Source of the DNA: Lachnospira sp. UBA3790 | Lineage (GTDB): Bacteria > Bacillota > Clostridia > Lachnospirales > Lachnospiraceae | Assembly: GCA_002369135.1 (NCBI GenBank) | Contig: DFEY01000002.1 | Coordinates: 185,840 to 249,839, forward strand | Length of the DNA: 64,000 nt | Direction of reading: 5' to 3' | In this document: piece after piece, positions 17,703 through 27,350 of the stretch | How positions within the stretch are numbered: position 1 is the stretch's first letter | How the letters are laid out: each line of letters opens with the position of its first letter | Notes under the pieces: model-generated | What the model was told of the DNA's origin: nothing | The model's input: the letters and a program-made list of their open reading frames with translations, nothing else | The model's database searches: none | Made by a program: the position numbers and the translations under genes

Positions 17703-18362
17703 CTACTTTGCTCCGTATTCTTTATAATACTCTTCTATCCTTCCCTTTAGTTCATCATCTAGTTTTCCTTCTGCTGTCAAATACTCTACCACTTCATCCA
17801 TGCTCACAATTGCGTTAGCATCGAATCCGTATTTTTCCTTTATCTCATCTATCGCTGTCTTATCAGATGTAAGTCCTTTTTCCATCCGGTTTAGTGAAAC
17901 CATAAGTCCAATGATTTCCACATCGCCCTGTGCCTTAATGATAGGGAATGTTTCCTCGATAGATTTACCAGATGTAGTTACATCTTCTATTATCACAACT
18001 CTATCGCCGTCTTTTATCTTGCTTCCAAGTAAGATTCCAGCATCGCCGTGGTCTTTTTCCTCTTTACGGTTCGAACAATATCTGATTTCTTTGCCGTACA
18101 AGTTATAAAATGCGATTACTGTTGCCACGCCCAAAGGGATTCCTTTGTAGGCCGGGCCAAAGAGAACGTCAAAGTCGTCACCATAATGCTCGTGAATGGC
18201 CTTTGCGTAAAACTCACCAAGTCTCTTTAGCTGAGAACCTGTAACATATGCTCCAGCGTTCATAAAGAATGGTGACTTTCTTCCACTTTTCAAAGTGAAA
18301 TCGCCAAACTTTAAAACATCACTCTCAATCATAAAATCTATAAATTCATTTTTGTAACTCAT
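17703..18362 (-). CDS. pyrE: Orotate phosphoribosyltransferase
   Basis: OPRT, 219 residues, makes OMP from orotate and PRPP. The PRPP-binding loop VVIIEDVTTSGKS at about 122-134 keeps the Glu-Asp pair and the TTSG turn. Start-region residues LKFGDFTLKSGRKSPFF are typical. The ATG follows the pyrD stop codon with no gap, which fits translational coupling. Confidence 0.97.
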   Translation of the reverse strand: MSYKNEFIDFMIESDVLKFGDFTLKSGRKSPFFMNAGAYVTGSQLKRLGEFYAKAIHEHYGDDFDVLFGPAYKGIPLGVATVIAFYNLYGKEIRYCSNRKEEKDHGDAGILLGSKIKDGDRVVIIEDVTTSGKSIEETFPIIKAQGDVEIIGLMVSLNRMEKGLTSDKTAIDEIKEKYGFDANAIVSMDEVVEYLTAEGKLDDELKGRIEEYYKEYGAK

Positions 18363-19277
18363 CTACTTTACCTTTCCTACCAAATCTTTAATATCTGATA
18401 CGTTGTGTTTAATCATATAATCTTCTATTCCCTTAACTACTTCCATAGTAGCGTTTGGATTATAGAAGTTAGCTGTGCCAACAGACACCATGGTGGCTCC
18501 CGCCAAAATCATTTCAATAGCATCTTCAGCAGTCTGGATTCCTCCCATTCCAATGATAGGAAGATCTACTGCATTTGCCACCTGGTAAACCATGCGTACT
18601 GCTACCGGATGAATAGCTGGACCTGAAAGTCCGCCAGTCTTATTTGCAAGAACGAAGTCTTGCTTTTCAATATCTATCTTCATACCAGTAATTGTATTTA
18701 TAAGTGACAAAGCATCTGCTCCACCACGCTGGGCAGCCTTAGCCATCTCGACTATGTCAGTCACATTTGGACTAAGTTTCATAATTACTGGTTGTTTAGC
18801 AACCTCTTTTACTTTTCTTGTGATTTCTTCCACTGCCTTTGGATCTGTTCCAAAAGCAATTCCGCCTTCTTTCACATTTGGACATGAGATGTTTATCTCT
18901 AACATATCCACATCTTCGTCGGCCAATCTCTTAACACAGTCTAAGTATTCTTCTTCGGTGTGACCGCAGACATTTACAATAATCTTTGTATCAAACTGTC
19001 TTAAAAATGGGATGTCTCTTTTTGCAAAAACATCTACACCTGGGTTTTGTAGTCCCACTGCGTTTAGCATTCCGCCATATGTCTCAGCCACTCTTGGAGT
19101 ATCGTTTCCTTCCCAAGGAGTACTAGCCACGCCCTTTGTAGTGACAGCTCCCAAGTTATTTAAATCCACAAACTCACCGTACTCTTCGCCCGAGCCAAAT
19201 GTGCCCGAAGCCACAGTGACAGGATTCTTAAACTCAACTCCTGCAATATTAACTTTCATGTTTAAATCATTGCTCAT
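18363..19277 (-). CDS. pyrD: Dihydroorotate dehydrogenase B, catalytic subunit
   Basis: FMN-containing catalytic subunit of the NAD-linked class 1B enzyme, 304 residues. It carries NISCPNVKEGGIAFG, whose Cys is the likely base, and GMGGIQTAEDAIEMILAGA, the phosphate-binding end of the barrel. It partners PyrK, whose gene lies 12 bp upstream. It is immediately followed by pyrE. Confidence 0.96.
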   Translation of the reverse strand: MSNDLNMKVNIAGVEFKNPVTVASGTFGSGEEYGEFVDLNNLGAVTTKGVASTPWEGNDTPRVAETYGGMLNAVGLQNPGVDVFAKRDIPFLRQFDTKIIVNVCGHTEEEYLDCVKRLADEDVDMLEINISCPNVKEGGIAFGTDPKAVEEITRKVKEVAKQPVIMKLSPNVTDIVEMAKAAQRGGADALSLINTITGMKIDIEKQDFVLANKTGGLSGPAIHPVAVRMVYQVANAVDLPIIGMGGIQTAEDAIEMILAGATMVSVGTANFYNPNATMEVVKGIEDYMIKHNVSDIKDLVGKVK

Positions 19278-19289
19278 CTTTTCAACCTT

Positions 19290-20054
19290 TTAAAAATCTA
19301 TTTCATTTGCGTCAAACACTGGTCCATCTTTACAGATACGTTTGTTGCAAACATTTGAGTGTTCATCCTTTTCTTTTGTCTTGCAAACACATGCTAGACA
19401 TGCACCAATACCACACGCCATTCTCTCTTCCAAAGAAATCTGGCACTCGATACCTTTTTCATTTGCCCAATCTTTCAAAGCCTTTAGCATTGGTATAGGG
19501 CCACAAGCATAAAGCACATCGCCATCTACACTATTTTCATTTAGTGCATCTATTACTGTTCCCTTTGTACCAGTGCTACCATCTTCAGTAGCAATGACAA
19601 CAGTAGAGAACTGTTCTAACTCATCAACTAAGAAAAGTTCATCTCTGTAACCCATAACTGAGATTACATTTTCCCTACCAATCTTTTCTGATAAGTTCTT
19701 TGCTAGCTCAACCATCGGTGGAATTCCAATTCCTCCACCAACCAAAATGGCTTTTCCATCTCTCATGTCAAAACCATTTCCTAGTGGACCAATAATTTGA
19801 ATCTCATCACCTTCCTGGTAAGTAGACATTATCTTTGTTCCACCACCTACTACTCTATACACTATTCGCAGTGAATTATCCTTCACCTCACAAATACTGA
19901 TAGGCCTTGGAAGTAGTTTTGAATCGTCATTTACATACACATCGATAAACTGACCAGGCTTTGCTTCCTTTGCCGCGAACGTTTCAATCCACATGCTGTA
20001 AATTCCGTCTGCTATTTTATTTTGACTTAAAATTTTTGCAGTTTCTTTTTTCAT
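19290..20054 (-). CDS. pyrK: Dihydroorotate dehydrogenase electron-transfer subunit
   Basis: PyrK, 254 residues, carries FAD and a [2Fe-2S] cluster and passes electrons from PyrD to NAD+. The FAD-binding LLPRPISICEV motif is near 50-60, the NAD-binding ILVGGGIGIPPM near 100, and four cluster cysteines lie in the last ~40 residues (CGIGACLACVC ... CNKRIC). The gene is 1 bp after the GT2 gene stop. Confidence 0.96.
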   Translation of the reverse strand: MKKETAKILSQNKIADGIYSMWIETFAAKEAKPGQFIDVYVNDDSKLLPRPISICEVKDNSLRIVYRVVGGGTKIMSTYQEGDEIQIIGPLGNGFDMRDGKAILVGGGIGIPPMVELAKNLSEKIGRENVISVMGYRDELFLVDELEQFSTVVIATEDGSTGTKGTVIDALNENSVDGDVLYACGPIPMLKALKDWANEKGIECQISLEERMACGIGACLACVCKTKEKDEHSNVCNKRICKDGPVFDANEIDF

Positions 20055-20055
20055 C

Positions 20056-21003
20056 TTAGTTTACTTTCTCAACATCTTTGTTGCTCTCGCTAATAATATA
20101 GTGCGGACGCTCTTTCACTTCCACGTATGTCTTCGACAAATACTGTCCAATAATACCGATACAAAACATCTGCACACCGCTTAGGAATACGATGATACAA
20201 ACGAGTGATGGCCAACCTGAAACTGGATCTCCCCAGATAAATTTTCTGACCATAATAACTACAATTGCTATAAACGCTAAGAAGGTAAATAGAACGCCAA
20301 ACACTGATGCTATGGAAAGTGGTGCGTTTGTAAAGTTTACAATTCCCTCTAGAGAATATTTAAACAGTTTCCAGAAACTCCACTTTGTCTCGCCGGCTAC
20401 TCTCTCAACATTTTCGTATTCTAGCCATTTAGTTTTGTATCCAATCCATCCGAAGATACCTTTTGAGAATCTGTTTCTCTCACCCATCTTCACAATGGCC
20501 TGAACCATATCTTTGGTCATTAGTCTAAAGTCTCTAGCGCCATCAGCTATGTCCGCATCTGACCATCTATTAATCAACTTATAGAATCTTCTTGCAAAGA
20601 ATGAACGAATCTTTGGCTCGCCTTTTCTGCTCACACGTCTTGTTGCAACACTGTCGTACTCTCCACTCTCAAGGTAAGTTACCATCTCTGGCAAAAGTGA
20701 AGGTGGATCTTGCAAATCTGCATCCATTATTGCCACATAGTCTCCTGTTGCATTGCAAAGACCTGCGTACATTGCGGCTTCTTTGCCGAAGTTTCTTGAA
20801 AAGGCAATGTAAGTAGTTTTGCTATCGTATTTAGCTAGTTCCTTAAGATGTTCTAATGTCTTATCCTTTGACCCGTCATCTACAAAGATGTATTCAAAAT
20901 CAAAGTAAGGCATCTCTCCTGCAGTCTTTTCAAGCTCTTTGTATAAATATTTAAGACTTTCTTCCTCGTTATAACATGGAATTATTAAAGATATTTTCTT
21001 CAT
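20056..21003 (-). CDS. Membrane glycosyltransferase family 2 (GtrB-like)
   Basis: The protein has 315 residues. An N-terminal GT2 domain opens MKKISLIIPCYNEEESL and carries VDDGSKDKT and the DxD motif in MDADLQDPP. Two C-terminal membrane helices (SIASVFGVLFTFLAFIAIVVI and IVFLSGVQMFCIGIIGQYL) follow. This is the layout of polyprenyl-phosphate sugar synthases such as GtrB, which load glucose or a similar sugar on the lipid carrier at the inner membrane face. It sits between pyrF (9 bp) and pyrK (1 bp), yet has no nucleotide role; the GT-C-like genes at 23201-27328 are plausible partners. Confidence 0.88.
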   Translation of the reverse strand: MKKISLIIPCYNEEESLKYLYKELEKTAGEMPYFDFEYIFVDDGSKDKTLEHLKELAKYDSKTTYIAFSRNFGKEAAMYAGLCNATGDYVAIMDADLQDPPSLLPEMVTYLESGEYDSVATRRVSRKGEPKIRSFFARRFYKLINRWSDADIADGARDFRLMTKDMVQAIVKMGERNRFSKGIFGWIGYKTKWLEYENVERVAGETKWSFWKLFKYSLEGIVNFTNAPLSIASVFGVLFTFLAFIAIVVIMVRKFIWGDPVSGWPSLVCIIVFLSGVQMFCIGIIGQYLSKTYVEVKERPHYIISESNKDVEKVN

Positions 21004-21012
21004 AACTCTCTC

Positions 21013-21924
21013 CTAAAAAATAGTTTTGATATCCTCTATCATATTGATTGTGGCCTGACGAGAAGCATCCGCAAATGACTCTTCATCAAAACCATCTAAG
21101 TTTTTGTAAGCACAAATGATTCCTCTAGATGAATTAACAACGGCTCCCAAACCGTCCTCGTTAAAGAATGGCTTCAAATCTTTAGCTGTTCCACCCTGCG
21201 CACCGTAACCTGGCACTAAGATGTAACTCTTTGGCATAACTTTGCGAAGCACTTCTCCCATCTCTGGATATGTGGCTCCAACTACTGCGCCTATATAGCT
21301 GTAGTCATCGCCCATACAGTCTTTGCCCCACTCATCTACCTTTTGTCCAACCATCTCATAAAGTGGTTTTCCATTTATTTCTTGATCTTGGAACTCTCCG
21401 CTAGAAGGATTTGAAGTCTTAACCAAAATGAATAGTCCCTTCTTCTCTTCTTTGCAGACATCGATAAATGGATTGATCCCATCACTTCCAAGATAAGGAT
21501 TAACTGTCACAAAGTCCTCGTCAAAAGGTGCAAACTCTGCACTTCCAACTTTAATCTTTCCAATATGTGCTGTGGCATATGCCTTAGATGTAGAACCTAT
21601 GTCTCCACGCTTTGCATCGCCTATCACAACCATATCTTTTGACTTTGCATAGTCTACTGTCTTCTTAAAAGCTACAAGCCCGGGAATTCCAAACTGCTCA
21701 TACATTGCAATCTGTGGTTTAACCGCTGGTGCTATATCGTATATTGCATCAATAATTCCTTTGTTGTATTCAAAGATAGCATCGCCCACAGCCTCCAAAG
21801 TCTCGCCGTATTTTTCAATTGATGCCTTCATAATATGACTTGGAACATACTCATACATTGGATCAAGTCCAACCACGATAGGCGCTTCCATCTTTTTAAT
21901 TTTACTTACTAATTTGTTAATCAT
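21013..21924 (-). CDS. pyrF: Orotidine 5'-phosphate decarboxylase
   Basis: OMP decarboxylase of the longer (type 2) form, 303 residues. The catalytic Asp-Lys-Asp net is visible in VIGDAKRGDIGSTSKAYA (D103, K105, D108). The start at 21924 is preferred: its ATG overlaps the end of pyrC by 8 bp (ATGATTAA), with GGAGAG about 10 nt upstream. The longer frame from 21942 has no ribosome binding site. It makes UMP, the last de novo step. Confidence 0.94.
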   Translation of the reverse strand: MINKLVSKIKKMEAPIVVGLDPMYEYVPSHIMKASIEKYGETLEAVGDAIFEYNKGIIDAIYDIAPAVKPQIAMYEQFGIPGLVAFKKTVDYAKSKDMVVIGDAKRGDIGSTSKAYATAHIGKIKVGSAEFAPFDEDFVTVNPYLGSDGINPFIDVCKEEKKGLFILVKTSNPSSGEFQDQEINGKPLYEMVGQKVDEWGKDCMGDDYSYIGAVVGATYPEMGEVLRKVMPKSYILVPGYGAQGGTAKDLKPFFNEDGLGAVVNSSRGIICAYKNLDGFDEESFADASRQATINMIEDIKTIF

Positions 21925-23191
21925 TATAAACAATCTCTCCATCTAAAATTGTGTATTTAACTTTTCCAAAAAGTTTATATCCATCAAAAGGTGTGTTCTT
22001 ACCCTTCGACTCAAAATCATTTTTATCTACAGTGTATTCTTCGTCTGCGTCAAAGATAGTGATGTCCGCTACACTTCCCTCTTTTAAAGTTCCCTTATCT
22101 ATTCCAAGAATCTTTGCTGGGTTGTAACTCATCTTTTCAATCATCTGTTTCAAAGTGATGTGACCAGGTTTTACTAAATTTGTAACAGTAAGTCCAACAG
22201 ATGTCTCAAGTCCCACAATGCCAAATGGTGAACCTTCAAAGCCTTTAGACTTTTCTTCTTCACTGTGTGGTGCGTGATCTGTTGAGATAACTTCTAATAT
22301 ATCTTCTGATAAACCTCTTATTAATGCATCTCTATCCTCTGCTGTTCTAAGAGGTGGATTCATTTTGAAGTTTGCATCATTACTTGGAATGTCATCTGTA
22401 GTTAGTGTGAAGTGATGTGGACAAACCTCTCCCGATACTTTCACACCCTTGTCCTTTGCCACCTTTAGCATCTCTACAGAATCTTTTGTAGAACAATGGC
22501 AAAGATGAAGTGTTGTTCCTAATTTTTCTGCTAGGTTGATATCGCGCTGTGCGATAATATCTTCCACTTCATTTGTGATTCCCTTTAGGCCAAGTTTTTG
22601 GGCATTTGAATCTGCATTCATCACTCCGCCTTTAACTAAATTTATTTCTTCGCAATGTGCTAGCACTGGAACATTTAGTTCAGCCGCTTCCTTCATCGCT
22701 TTCGCATAAACTTCTTCATCCATCACAGATTTACCATCTTCACTTATTGCGCAAATTCCTGCTGCTTTAAGCGTAGCAATATCTGTGATTTCTTCTCCCT
22801 TCATGCCTTTTGTCACGGCACCTACTGGGAGTACGTTTGTATATTTCTCTTCTGAAGCTTTGTCTATGATATATTTGACTGTCTCTTCAGAATCTATAAC
22901 TGGATTTGTGTTTGGCATGCAGCACACAGTAGTGAATCCACCTTTGGCTGCTGCCTTTGAACCAGTCTTGATATCTTCTTTATGTGTCTGGCCTGGATCT
23001 CTGAAATGCACATGCATATCAATTAGTCCAGGTGCTACTACTAATCCTGTGGCATCAATCACTTTGTCTGCCTCATCGCTAATAGAAGGAGCTTTTGCTT
23101 TTATCACTCCATCTTCCACTAGCACATCTAACACTGCATCAGTGTTTGTGGCTGGGTCTATTACATTTCCATTTTTGATTAGTAGTTTCAT
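21917..23191 (-). CDS. pyrC: Dihydroorotase
   Basis: Class I-type dihydroorotase, 424 residues, an amidohydrolase with zinc ligands in DMHVHFRDPGQTHKED (H60, H62) and later LAHCEE, HLCHCST, and STDHAPH. It closes carbamoyl-aspartate to dihydroorotate. pyrB and the carbamoyl-phosphate synthetase genes are not in the window. The gene follows the DUF2079 gene by 9 bp and overlaps pyrF. Confidence 0.96.
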   Translation of the reverse strand: MKLLIKNGNVIDPATNTDAVLDVLVEDGVIKAKAPSISDEADKVIDATGLVVAPGLIDMHVHFRDPGQTHKEDIKTGSKAAAKGGFTTVCCMPNTNPVIDSEETVKYIIDKASEEKYTNVLPVGAVTKGMKGEEITDIATLKAAGICAISEDGKSVMDEEVYAKAMKEAAELNVPVLAHCEEINLVKGGVMNADSNAQKLGLKGITNEVEDIIAQRDINLAEKLGTTLHLCHCSTKDSVEMLKVAKDKGVKVSGEVCPHHFTLTTDDIPSNDANFKMNPPLRTAEDRDALIRGLSEDILEVISTDHAPHSEEEKSKGFEGSPFGIVGLETSVGLTVTNLVKPGHITLKQMIEKMSYNPAKILGIDKGTLKEGSVADITIFDADEEYTVDKNDFESKGKNTPFDGYKLFGKVKYTILDGEIVYND

Positions 23192-23200
23192 AGTCTTCCT

Positions 23201-25105
23201 TTATTTCTTTAGTTGATATAGGCTGACAATCTTTGAGTCGTTGCTCTCTTTGTCGCCGTCGTATACCAATTCATACTTTCCACTGTTAATATATGGAGCA
23301 AACTTTGAAATAGTATCAGCGTTCTCACTCTCATCCACTAACAAGTAGTCTGGATTTGCTGGAACTTTGTCTTTGTGTTCTTCATTTAAATATCCAATGT
23401 CGTAACACTGTAGGTTTTTTGCCATATGAGGCATAATCCAACCTGTTGTGAATACACTCTTGTCATTTGGAACCATGCTTATAGCCTTATCAAACTTCTC
23501 CACCTTAGTGCTGTTGCTTTGATACATATTCACATAGCGTGGCGCTTTTGGAAGTATTAGTCCCATAAACATAATCGCGCAAATAATAAGTGAACATGTA
23601 ACCATTTTTTTCGCCTTCTTAGGTTTCATATCTGCCACATTCATTATGATTAGATAAATGAATAGAGCGATATGTCCAAAGTTATATTGGAATTCAATTT
23701 GATGCTGGTAAATATATGTTGTAATCAAGCTGACAACTATAATACTTCCAAGCAAAATGTATCTTGAATACTTTCTTCCTGTTGCAAAGATTAGTGCGCC
23801 TACTGGCACAAACATCTCAATCAAGTAGCCAATCTTATCCATCTGTACAGTGTCTCCACCGCCTATCACACCTCCATTATGGTTCGAAATAATCTGAGTG
23901 ATTACATAACCAGGATTTGTGATGAATACTCTCGCCATCTGAGTAAAGCCGGCCTGTTTGTCATAGAACATATTGTCATATCTAAAGTCCATTATGCCCA
24001 AGCCATAACTGTTTATAACTTTGATTGCGACTACAAAGTATATTGCTCCCACCAAGATAAAGATTAGTCCTCTTAGTCTGCTCTTTCTTGAAACAATCCA
24101 GAATAGTCCTAGTAGCATTACATACATAGCTGCATCTTCTTTGACGAAGAGGGTTAGTAGTAAGAATACTACTGTTAGGATGTTTTTCTTTTTCTCAACT
24201 GCCCATATTAGCATTAGGATCATAAATGTTAGGAAGCAGTTTTCGTGGAAGTCGTATAGAATTCCGCCTACTGTTGCTGGGAACAAAGCGTAAATTGCGA
24301 TTATTGCAAGTGTTACTTTGTTGCTTAATTTATATTGTTTTCCAAGTAGATAAATTGGAAGCACTGGAAGCGCAACCATAATCGCTTGGATTACTGCCAC
24401 TGTTTCTGGCTTAGGGAATATAAAGTAAATTGGTAGTGCAATGTAGAATATTGGTGAGAAGTGAACCGCAAAGTGTGATAGTTCGTAACCTCTCTCCACT
24501 ACTGTCTTAAATACGCCAGTTTGCTTCATATACTCGAAGCCCTGTGCAAAGATTCCGTAGTCAAAAGTTGGTGCTGTATATGCTTCAAACTTATATACTC
24601 CAATGACTGATGTAAGTATTAGCAAAAATGCTCCCATCACTGCTACAAAAATCTTTAAAGATCTATCACTCACTTTAATTTTTGCTACTACGTCAAAGAC
24701 TTCGTCTTTCACATACAAAAATGCAATAACAGCTAATGCTCCAGATAGAGCCAAGAAACAAACCTGTGCAATTGGATTGTTCGATACAGTGTCAAAACTT
24801 ATTTGGCTAGTAAAGTAACCTGCTAGCAAAAAGTAAATCATTACAACTGCAAACATTAATATCTTAGATAGTGATTTTTTAGTTTTATAAAGAATGCCTG
24901 AAATAATACCAAAGGCTACAAACAGCAAAATCACTTTTACAAGAGATGTGTTTTTTACAAACTCAATGTTTGCTAGTTCTTTGAAGGAGCCGGTAAGTAT
25001 AGCGGTAATAGCAAGTGCTGTTACCACGCTTACTGCTATTCCTTCGAAGATTGATTTCTCATTCTCCAAATATTTTTTTACAAATTTGTTTTCTTTTAAG
25101 TTCAT
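23201..25105 (-). CDS. DUF2079 multi-pass membrane protein (GT-C-like)
   Basis: The protein has 634 residues with about 11-13 membrane segments and a soluble C-terminal end of about 110 residues. DUF2079 hallmarks are visible: FDYGIFAQGFEYM in the first outside loop, and ILYDFHENCFLTFMIL followed by LFVKEDAAMYVML. The Asp/Glu in the first loop and the overall layout resemble GT-C glycosyltransferases that use lipid-linked sugars on the outer face, but no member of DUF2079 has a firmly known reaction that I can cite. It is 12 bp after another large membrane gene and 9 bp before pyrC. Confidence 0.82.
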   Translation of the reverse strand: MNLKENKFVKKYLENEKSIFEGIAVSVVTALAITAILTGSFKELANIEFVKNTSLVKVILLFVAFGIISGILYKTKKSLSKILMFAVVMIYFLLAGYFTSQISFDTVSNNPIAQVCFLALSGALAVIAFLYVKDEVFDVVAKIKVSDRSLKIFVAVMGAFLLILTSVIGVYKFEAYTAPTFDYGIFAQGFEYMKQTGVFKTVVERGYELSHFAVHFSPIFYIALPIYFIFPKPETVAVIQAIMVALPVLPIYLLGKQYKLSNKVTLAIIAIYALFPATVGGILYDFHENCFLTFMILMLIWAVEKKKNILTVVFLLLTLFVKEDAAMYVMLLGLFWIVSRKSRLRGLIFILVGAIYFVVAIKVINSYGLGIMDFRYDNMFYDKQAGFTQMARVFITNPGYVITQIISNHNGGVIGGGDTVQMDKIGYLIEMFVPVGALIFATGRKYSRYILLGSIIVVSLITTYIYQHQIEFQYNFGHIALFIYLIIMNVADMKPKKAKKMVTCSLIICAIMFMGLILPKAPRYVNMYQSNSTKVEKFDKAISMVPNDKSVFTTGWIMPHMAKNLQCYDIGYLNEEHKDKVPANPDYLLVDESENADTISKFAPYINSGKYELVYDGDKESNDSKIVSLYQLKK

Positions 25106-25117
25106 AGGAACTCTCCT

Positions 25118-27328
25118 TTATTTCCAGAACATCACTGTGTTGTATACGTCATAATAGATATCTGGTCTAGTATCAGTAAATCCACTAAATCCAGTACTCA
25201 TTGTAACTAGTACATTTATAATTATTGTTGCAAGTAATACAACAAAAATTCCAAGTAATGCTTGTCTTAAAACGCCTTTCTTTCTAGCCCATCCTTCTAT
25301 TGCAAAAATAACAAAGATAGATGGTATTACGAATGCCCAACCAAAGTCTAGCGAGTATCTAAATGATGCTCCACCCATAACTATTGTTGTGTAGCAAAGA
25401 ACTAATGCCATGATAGCTGTTGCTATTACAAAGGCTTTGTCTTTGCTGCCTTTAAGACTATTTTTAACTGTAACTGGCACTCCCACAAATGCCCAGATAA
25501 ATGGATATGCAAACACTCCAATTCCCGCCATTGCAAATAGGTAGCCATGGTATGTAACCTCTGTGTCAGCTAATTCTATAAATGGGAAATTGGCCGAAGT
25601 CTTTGGTAATTCTAGCAAGCCATTCTGAATAACAGTTGGCACTTTTGAAATGACTGTAGGCTTAAAATATGAAGTGTCATAAACTGTAAGCTGATGAGCC
25701 ACTCCAAAATCAAATGGGCTTCCAAATCTTACCTGGTTGTAAATCATTAGTAGCACTCCAATAACCACATAAGGTATAGCTATCGCTACTATTGTTTTTA
25801 TATTCTCTTTGCAAAAGATATTTGCAAAGTATCTTGCTAGTTTATTCTTCTTTTCACTGTTTCCTTTACTTGCCAAGTAATTAAGAATTAGTGGTAATAC
25901 CACAATAGATGCTAGCAAGAAACTTGCTTTACATCCCACTGCCAAAGCAAAGGCCAATGCTCCTAAGCTTAAGAACAATGTGTTCTTGTTTTCTCTATGC
26001 ACTCCCTCGTACACAAGGTTTATTCCAGCCAATATACAAATGAGACCTCCTAGTGGAGATAGTTCGTAAATCTTAGCACCATAAAATACCGAAGTTAAGA
26101 ATATTGTGCTAAGTGATGCTGCCATTACACCAATAACAGTCCACATGTTTAGCTTTCTTCTCTTTGCAATGTTGTGAACTAACAAGCACATAAGAAGTGA
26201 AATAATTACCGCAAAGATAAATGTGATCAATCTAGTAGTTGGCATTATTCCCGTTAAAGCATAAACAGGAAGGAATGTAAATATCACTGGAACTGGTCCA
26301 TAGTATGTATAGTAATGTCCATCGTTATATGCATAGTCCCACTCATACGATGATCCTTTATCTTGCATCACCTTATCTCTGATGAATGGCTTATATGGAT
26401 CTTTCAATCCCTTTAAAACATCTAACTGTCTTTTATCGCCATTTTCTGTGAATTCATCCACACCATCTAAATGTGTCTGACCCTTTGTAAAGGCAATGGC
26501 TAGTTTTTGATACTGATCATAATTGCTAACTGAATTTGTCTTAGTATCTTCAAATAAAAATCCGTCTTTTGGTTTCATTTGTGCGTAAGCCAAAAAGTAT
26601 AGGAACAATATCTGAACAACTAACAAACTTACTATTGCAATTTTTCTAACTTTCTTTGACTTCTGACCGGCATAGTTTAGATTTCTGTATCTGTAAATCA
26701 TTGCTAGTGCAAAGAACACTAGACAAACCACTATCAATCTCCATGCTTTAAATCTAAATGGAATATCCTGGTTTACTCCAGTTTTAATCATTCCAGATGT
26801 TATTACTGCATCATTTGATACTATTTTAATTTTTAAAGCAGTAGTCTTTCCTGCCAAATGGAGTCTAATATACTGTGTGTTCTTTGTTCCATAAACCACA
26901 TTTATATCCGAATCATTTATAGGGAAGTACTCAGTAATCACTTCATCCTTATAATCAATAGATACCTTTGCGCTCTCTATATCTTTTGGAATTTCTACAA
27001 AGACATTGTTTACTTTTGAATCAATATTATTTATTTCTACAGTAAACGTTGGCTTTTCTGAATCATCTTCTTTTGAAACAAAGTAATCATCGTTCGAACT
27101 CTTTACGCCTGCTTGATCATATGTTATTACACTTTCGCTTTTCTTTAGCGACTGTCCAATATTCTCATATGTGGTGTAATTAAAAGTAAAGATTTCCAAA
27201 ACAAGCGCCATTAAAAATGATGCAATAAATAGTGTTGCAATGTCTTTCTTAATTTTTTCAGTTTTGTTTAGGAACAACATAATGCCAAACGCTAATGCTA
27301 TTCCAACTATCATCATTACTATTCCCAT
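25118..27328 (-). CDS. Large multi-pass membrane protein, GT-C glycosyltransferase-like
   Basis: The protein has 736 residues. Two N-terminal helices are followed by an extracytoplasmic beta-rich domain (about 60-190, TFTVEINNIDSKVNNVFVEI). Then come about ten more helices. A loop DGHYYTYYGPVPVIFTFLP resembles the substrate-side loop in GT-C type mannosyl/arabinosyl-transferases. I cannot assign a family with certainty. It is placed 22 bp after the DUF308 gene and 12 bp before the DUF2079 gene. With the GT2 at 20056-21003 it could form a surface-glycosylation set (inference). Confidence 0.7.
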   Translation of the reverse strand: MGIVMMIVGIALAFGIMLFLNKTEKIKKDIATLFIASFLMALVLEIFTFNYTTYENIGQSLKKSESVITYDQAGVKSSNDDYFVSKEDDSEKPTFTVEINNIDSKVNNVFVEIPKDIESAKVSIDYKDEVITEYFPINDSDINVVYGTKNTQYIRLHLAGKTTALKIKIVSNDAVITSGMIKTGVNQDIPFRFKAWRLIVVCLVFFALAMIYRYRNLNYAGQKSKKVRKIAIVSLLVVQILFLYFLAYAQMKPKDGFLFEDTKTNSVSNYDQYQKLAIAFTKGQTHLDGVDEFTENGDKRQLDVLKGLKDPYKPFIRDKVMQDKGSSYEWDYAYNDGHYYTYYGPVPVIFTFLPVYALTGIMPTTRLITFIFAVIISLLMCLLVHNIAKRRKLNMWTVIGVMAASLSTIFLTSVFYGAKIYELSPLGGLICILAGINLVYEGVHRENKNTLFLSLGALAFALAVGCKASFLLASIVVLPLILNYLASKGNSEKKNKLARYFANIFCKENIKTIVAIAIPYVVIGVLLMIYNQVRFGSPFDFGVAHQLTVYDTSYFKPTVISKVPTVIQNGLLELPKTSANFPFIELADTEVTYHGYLFAMAGIGVFAYPFIWAFVGVPVTVKNSLKGSKDKAFVIATAIMALVLCYTTIVMGGASFRYSLDFGWAFVIPSIFVIFAIEGWARKKGVLRQALLGIFVVLLATIIINVLVTMSTGFSGFTDTRPDIYYDVYNTVMFWK

Positions 27329-27350
27329 AATTATACCTTTTTATGTAAAC

